Positions 61,701 to 64,000 of a stretch of DNA of 64,000 nucleotides are shown piece by piece. The notes beneath the pieces are model-generated. The model had not been told where the DNA came from, ran no database searches, and saw only the letters and a list, made by a program, of their open reading frames with translations. This DNA is from Plecoglossus altivelis (lineage: Eukaryota > Chordata > Actinopteri > Osmeriformes > Plecoglossidae). A program made the position numbers and the translations under genes. Where the stretch lies: NCBI GenBank assembly GCA_036571765.1, contig BROE01000016.1:6926821-6990820 (forward strand). Direction: 5' to 3'. Numbering within the stretch: position 1 is the stretch's first letter; each line of letters starts with the position of its first letter.

Positions 61701-64000
61701 CTCGTGCAAGTTGTGCCCTCAGCAAAATGTTGTGTCCATTCTCTATGGCCTCCACACCACAGACAACAGGATGTTGCATTTTGTGGCCCCCACAAACACT
61801 GCCAGGCTGCTTCACAGTGGGCTGCAGGCACTTCTAGATGCCATCCGAAAAATCAGGACGTTTCCAGACCAGAGGCTGCAGTGGCTGAGGAGAAAATATG
61901 TCAACCTTTATCAGGTAACTGTTGGTTTCATAAATACCCAGCCGAAAACAAGAAAACATTTACAAACGGTGAAAAACCCTGATGCAAGACATATTTCTAA
62001 CTTCCAGGAGGATGGCAGGTATGAGGGCCCCACCCTGGCCCAGGCCATAGAGTTGTTTGGGGGCAGGAGATGGAATGTGGGTGCTATTGGCACGGACAGG
62101 ACTGGGGCTCAAAGAAATATCCCACTCATCATGACCACCAATCAAAAGAACATGAATTCAAACAAAAAGAAAAAGAAATCTCCCATGAGGGTATGGAAAA
62201 AGTGACTACACTTTATGAAAATATTTAGGGTTAGGGTAAGTCTGTAAAATGCATCTCAAAGTCAGGATTGCCAGTTATTTCCTGGAAAATCAAGGATTTG
62301 CTATGTTTTATCAAAGGCAATAGTGGAATTTGTTACGATGATGAATGGGTCTGTAATCATGTGTTGTGTGTATGCCTGTGCGTTGTTGTGTGTTTGTATG
62401 GTGACAGGGTGACAGCGAAGTTACAGACGATGAGATGGTGTCTCCGAAAGTGAAGGGAAGCTGGGAGGTACAAGGAAGAAACTGGGTTAAACACTCAAGC
62501 CCACAGCAGAACGAACCAGGTGAGCTTGAGTTTTTCCATTGATTCTGTTAAGTTAGCCATGTAGGCTAAGACTACAGTGATGCTTACTGCTAAGTTAGCC
62601 ATGTAGGCTAACATAGTAGTAAGCATCACAAGGCATCAAAAGGTATGGGTGTGTTGGGATGAAGAGCGGTGCATTAGAGCACTATCCTCCCAAATTTCCT
62701 CTTCATCAACGATTTCTTACACAACAAAAATACCATCACCAAAACTGCAATTTAACAATGGACCATCAATCAGACAATCAACCATATGAATCTATCCATC
62801 TTACATTTACTATACTAGTGACACGTCATGTGACCCAACAGTTGTTTTCCTTTCCCTGCTTCATCACTGATCACTCCCCTCTCTACAGATGATGGTGTCT
62901 CTGGTGGATTCCCTGGACCTGTTCTTCTCTCCCCCAGTAGATCCCAGGCCGTACACGCCCCCCATACCACCAGCTCCTCATCCTCTCTCAAAATGAGTGT
63001 GTCAGGACCCTCACCATCCCATTTCACCTCAGCTTTCTCTGGTCAAAAGGGCACAGCAAGGTACGTTTTTGTTGCCTTTGGGTATTTATTGGTGGCTAAT
63101 GTAATGTAGTCTAAGTTTATATCAGATGCTGCACACTAATGAATATTTGAAGATGATAGTACCAGTTTTGCAAGATCCTTTAATAAACATTTTATTTCTT
63201 GATGTATGTCTCTATTTTCAGCAACAAGGGTTATCAGCCTCCTGGGACAGGAAAAAGCCAGTCCAAAAGCTTCCAGAACTTAATGGTTTCAAATGGAACC
63301 ATGAACTTTGCAGAGTTTGTTGAGCTGTTCAAGTCTTTCAGGTAATCAGTCCTATGTAAGAAAGTTTTCCTTAAGTTCACCCTTGGATGCGCTTGACAAC
63401 TTAAAGAAAATGACTTGTCTGGTATGAGATGCAGAAAAAAAACATTTGTTCCCTGAGCCTGGCAGTCTATACCTGATGTACACGAATGGGCAACACTTTG
63501 CATCAAGATAACACTGACTACCATGTAAATAGTTAGTAATATCTTTAGTAACAACATCAAAGTTATAGGTACTGCTATGTAGTAATATGCAGTAACATTT
63601 CATTATGGTTTAGAGGTACAAATTATTACACCTGAAGTTTGGTAGGATGGAGATCCATCCAGGGATGGATGTTAACCTTGATCTTGTTCGTCAGCTGTCC
63701 TTTTATAACCTTCACTTATCGCTCACACCCCTGCTCCCTATTGTTCTGTTTCATGAAACCTATATTTATAGCAGTTATTTTATGAGTCAATATGTTGAAT
63801 AAAAGGTTAAATGTGTATCCTGTAGCATCAAAGGTTTCATTTTGTTTCCATTTCTGTGTAGCATTCGAAGCCGAAAAGATCTGAAAGACCTGTTCGATAC
63901 GTATGCTGTTCCCTGCGTTCACTCTACGTCTGAACCTGCACCCCTCTACACCAACCTCAGTGTGGATGACAGTGTCACAGGACTGCAGCCAGACCTAGGT
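55192..64000 (+). CDS. plce1: Phospholipase C epsilon 1, 5' part (runs off the window)
   Basis: Twelve exons visible: 55192-55785, 58790-59054, 59403-59743, 59995-60140, 60370-60599, 60825-61029, 61248-61914, 62008-62190, 62408-62519, 62889-63060, 63222-63341, 63862 to the edge. All are GT-AG in consistent phase, about 1058 residues. PLC epsilon hydrolyses PtdIns(4,5)P2 and is a Ras/Rho/Rap effector that also carries a CDC25-type GEF domain. That GEF domain spans roughly 59403-61029 (Phe-Pro-Glu-Glu-Ile-Ala, Phe-Met-Asp-Gln-Arg-Asp, His-Ile-Pro-Gly-Cys-Arg-Val-Val-Pro-Phe). The PH-like region follows (61248-61914, His-Gly-Thr-Glu-Leu-Ile-Pro-Trp-Tyr), then the start of the EF-hand region (Glu-Phe-Val-Glu-Leu-Phe-Lys-Ser-Phe). 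The catalytic X/Y, C2 and RA domains lie beyond 64000. The true start is unresolved: the frame is open back to the acceptor at 55192, and the first in-frame ATG is 55273. Confidence 0.93.
55786..58789 (+). other. plce1: First visible plce1 intron (3.0 kb)
   Basis: No supported coding sequence. A C-rich run (about 11 C) at 58231-58241 is the only low-complexity feature of note. Confidence 0.7.
59403..61029 (+). CDS. plce1: plce1 exons 3-6: CDC25-type Ras/Rap GEF domain
   Basis: Four exons (59403-59743, 59995-60140, 60370-60599, 60825-61029). The GEF of PLC epsilon promotes nucleotide exchange mainly on Rap1. The stretch Met-Glu-Glu-Lys-Arg-Glu-Val-Phe through Cys-Cys-Trp-Asn-Met-Gly-Asn-Tyr is the most conserved part. 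Exon 60370 has two plausible donors, 60599 and 60616; only the first (C|GTGAGA) keeps the frame with the next exon. Confidence 0.88.
61136..61203 (+). pseudogene. tRNA-Cys-like relic (tRNA pseudogene or SINE head)
   Basis: The region has A-box-like TAGCTCACTAG, a perfect anticodon stem (CTTGA/TCAAG) and B-box-like GGTTCAAATCT. TTGACTGTAGATCAAGAGG differs at one base from tRNA-Cys as I remember it, turning anticodon GCA into GTA. Acceptor and T-stem pairing are broken, so it is not a working tRNA. It lies in a plce1 intron, 45 nt before the next exon. Confidence 0.6.
62577..62629. repeat. 53-nt near-perfect inverted repeat (hairpin) in a plce1 intron
   Basis: Two 24-nt arms with two mismatches flank the 5-nt loop ATGTA. 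The outer 12 bp (GTGATGCTTACT) and the inner 7 bp (GTTAGCC) pair perfectly. The inner sequence AGTTAGCCATGTAGGCTAA also occurs as a direct copy just upstream at 62551-62569. Confidence 0.9.

Noticed and set aside
61288..61831. Minus-strand frames of 175 and 106 codons
   Set aside because: Antisense to a large plce1 exon that matches its family and has good splice sites.

Overview
This window is nuclear DNA of a ray-finned fish, almost certainly a teleost. It has split genes with GT-AG introns, low gene density, (CA)n and (GA)n microsatellites and short minisatellites. It carries the hhat-kcnh1 pair in the same convergent arrangement that I recall from human 1q32. There are no bacterial, phage or CRISPR features. 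I resolved six protein genes by hand, exon by exon, checking the reading phase at each junction.

Layout: (1) 1619-4397, minus: an eight-exon tetraspanin (403 aa) of CD82/CD37 type. It has an extraordinary cytoplasmic tail of about 155 aa built from 15 heptad repeats of the form Asn-His-Gly-Tyr-Pro-(Asp/Glu)-(Pro/Ser), encoded by a 21-bp tandem array. (2) 6402-17904, plus: hhat, the Hedgehog palmitoyltransferase, 11 coding exons, 504 aa. (3) 22830-48952, minus: kcnh1 (EAG1 voltage-gated potassium channel), 12 coding exons, 964 aa, with a probable 3.4-kb 3' UTR down to about 19443. (4) 49871-50182, minus: mrpl57, a mitochondrial large-subunit ribosomal protein, with a single coding exon and a probable upstream noncoding exon. 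(5) 52045-53058, plus: a two-exon secreted pentraxin (CRP/SAP type). (6) 55192-64000, plus: the 5' part of plce1 (phospholipase C epsilon 1). It includes the Ras-family GEF domain and continues past the right edge before the catalytic X/Y barrel.

The genes are unrelated in function: membrane organisation, Hedgehog lipidation, potassium conductance, mitochondrial translation, acute-phase recognition and phosphoinositide/Ras signalling. Their proximity is a matter of synteny, not of an operon-like system. The tetraspanin and hhat are divergent, and hhat and kcnh1 are convergent.

The strongest candidate for something undescribed is the tetraspanin with a Tyr/Pro/acidic heptad-repeat tail. Next are a 75-nt stop-free intron in hhat whose length is a multiple of three, the absence of the coding extension that makes the long EAG1 isoform, a minisatellite that begins at the hhat stop codon, a near-perfect 53-nt hairpin and a tRNA-Cys-like relic in plce1 introns, and a near-perfect RFX X-box in a kcnh1 intron. 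Family assignments rest on remembered protein families; no database search was possible.
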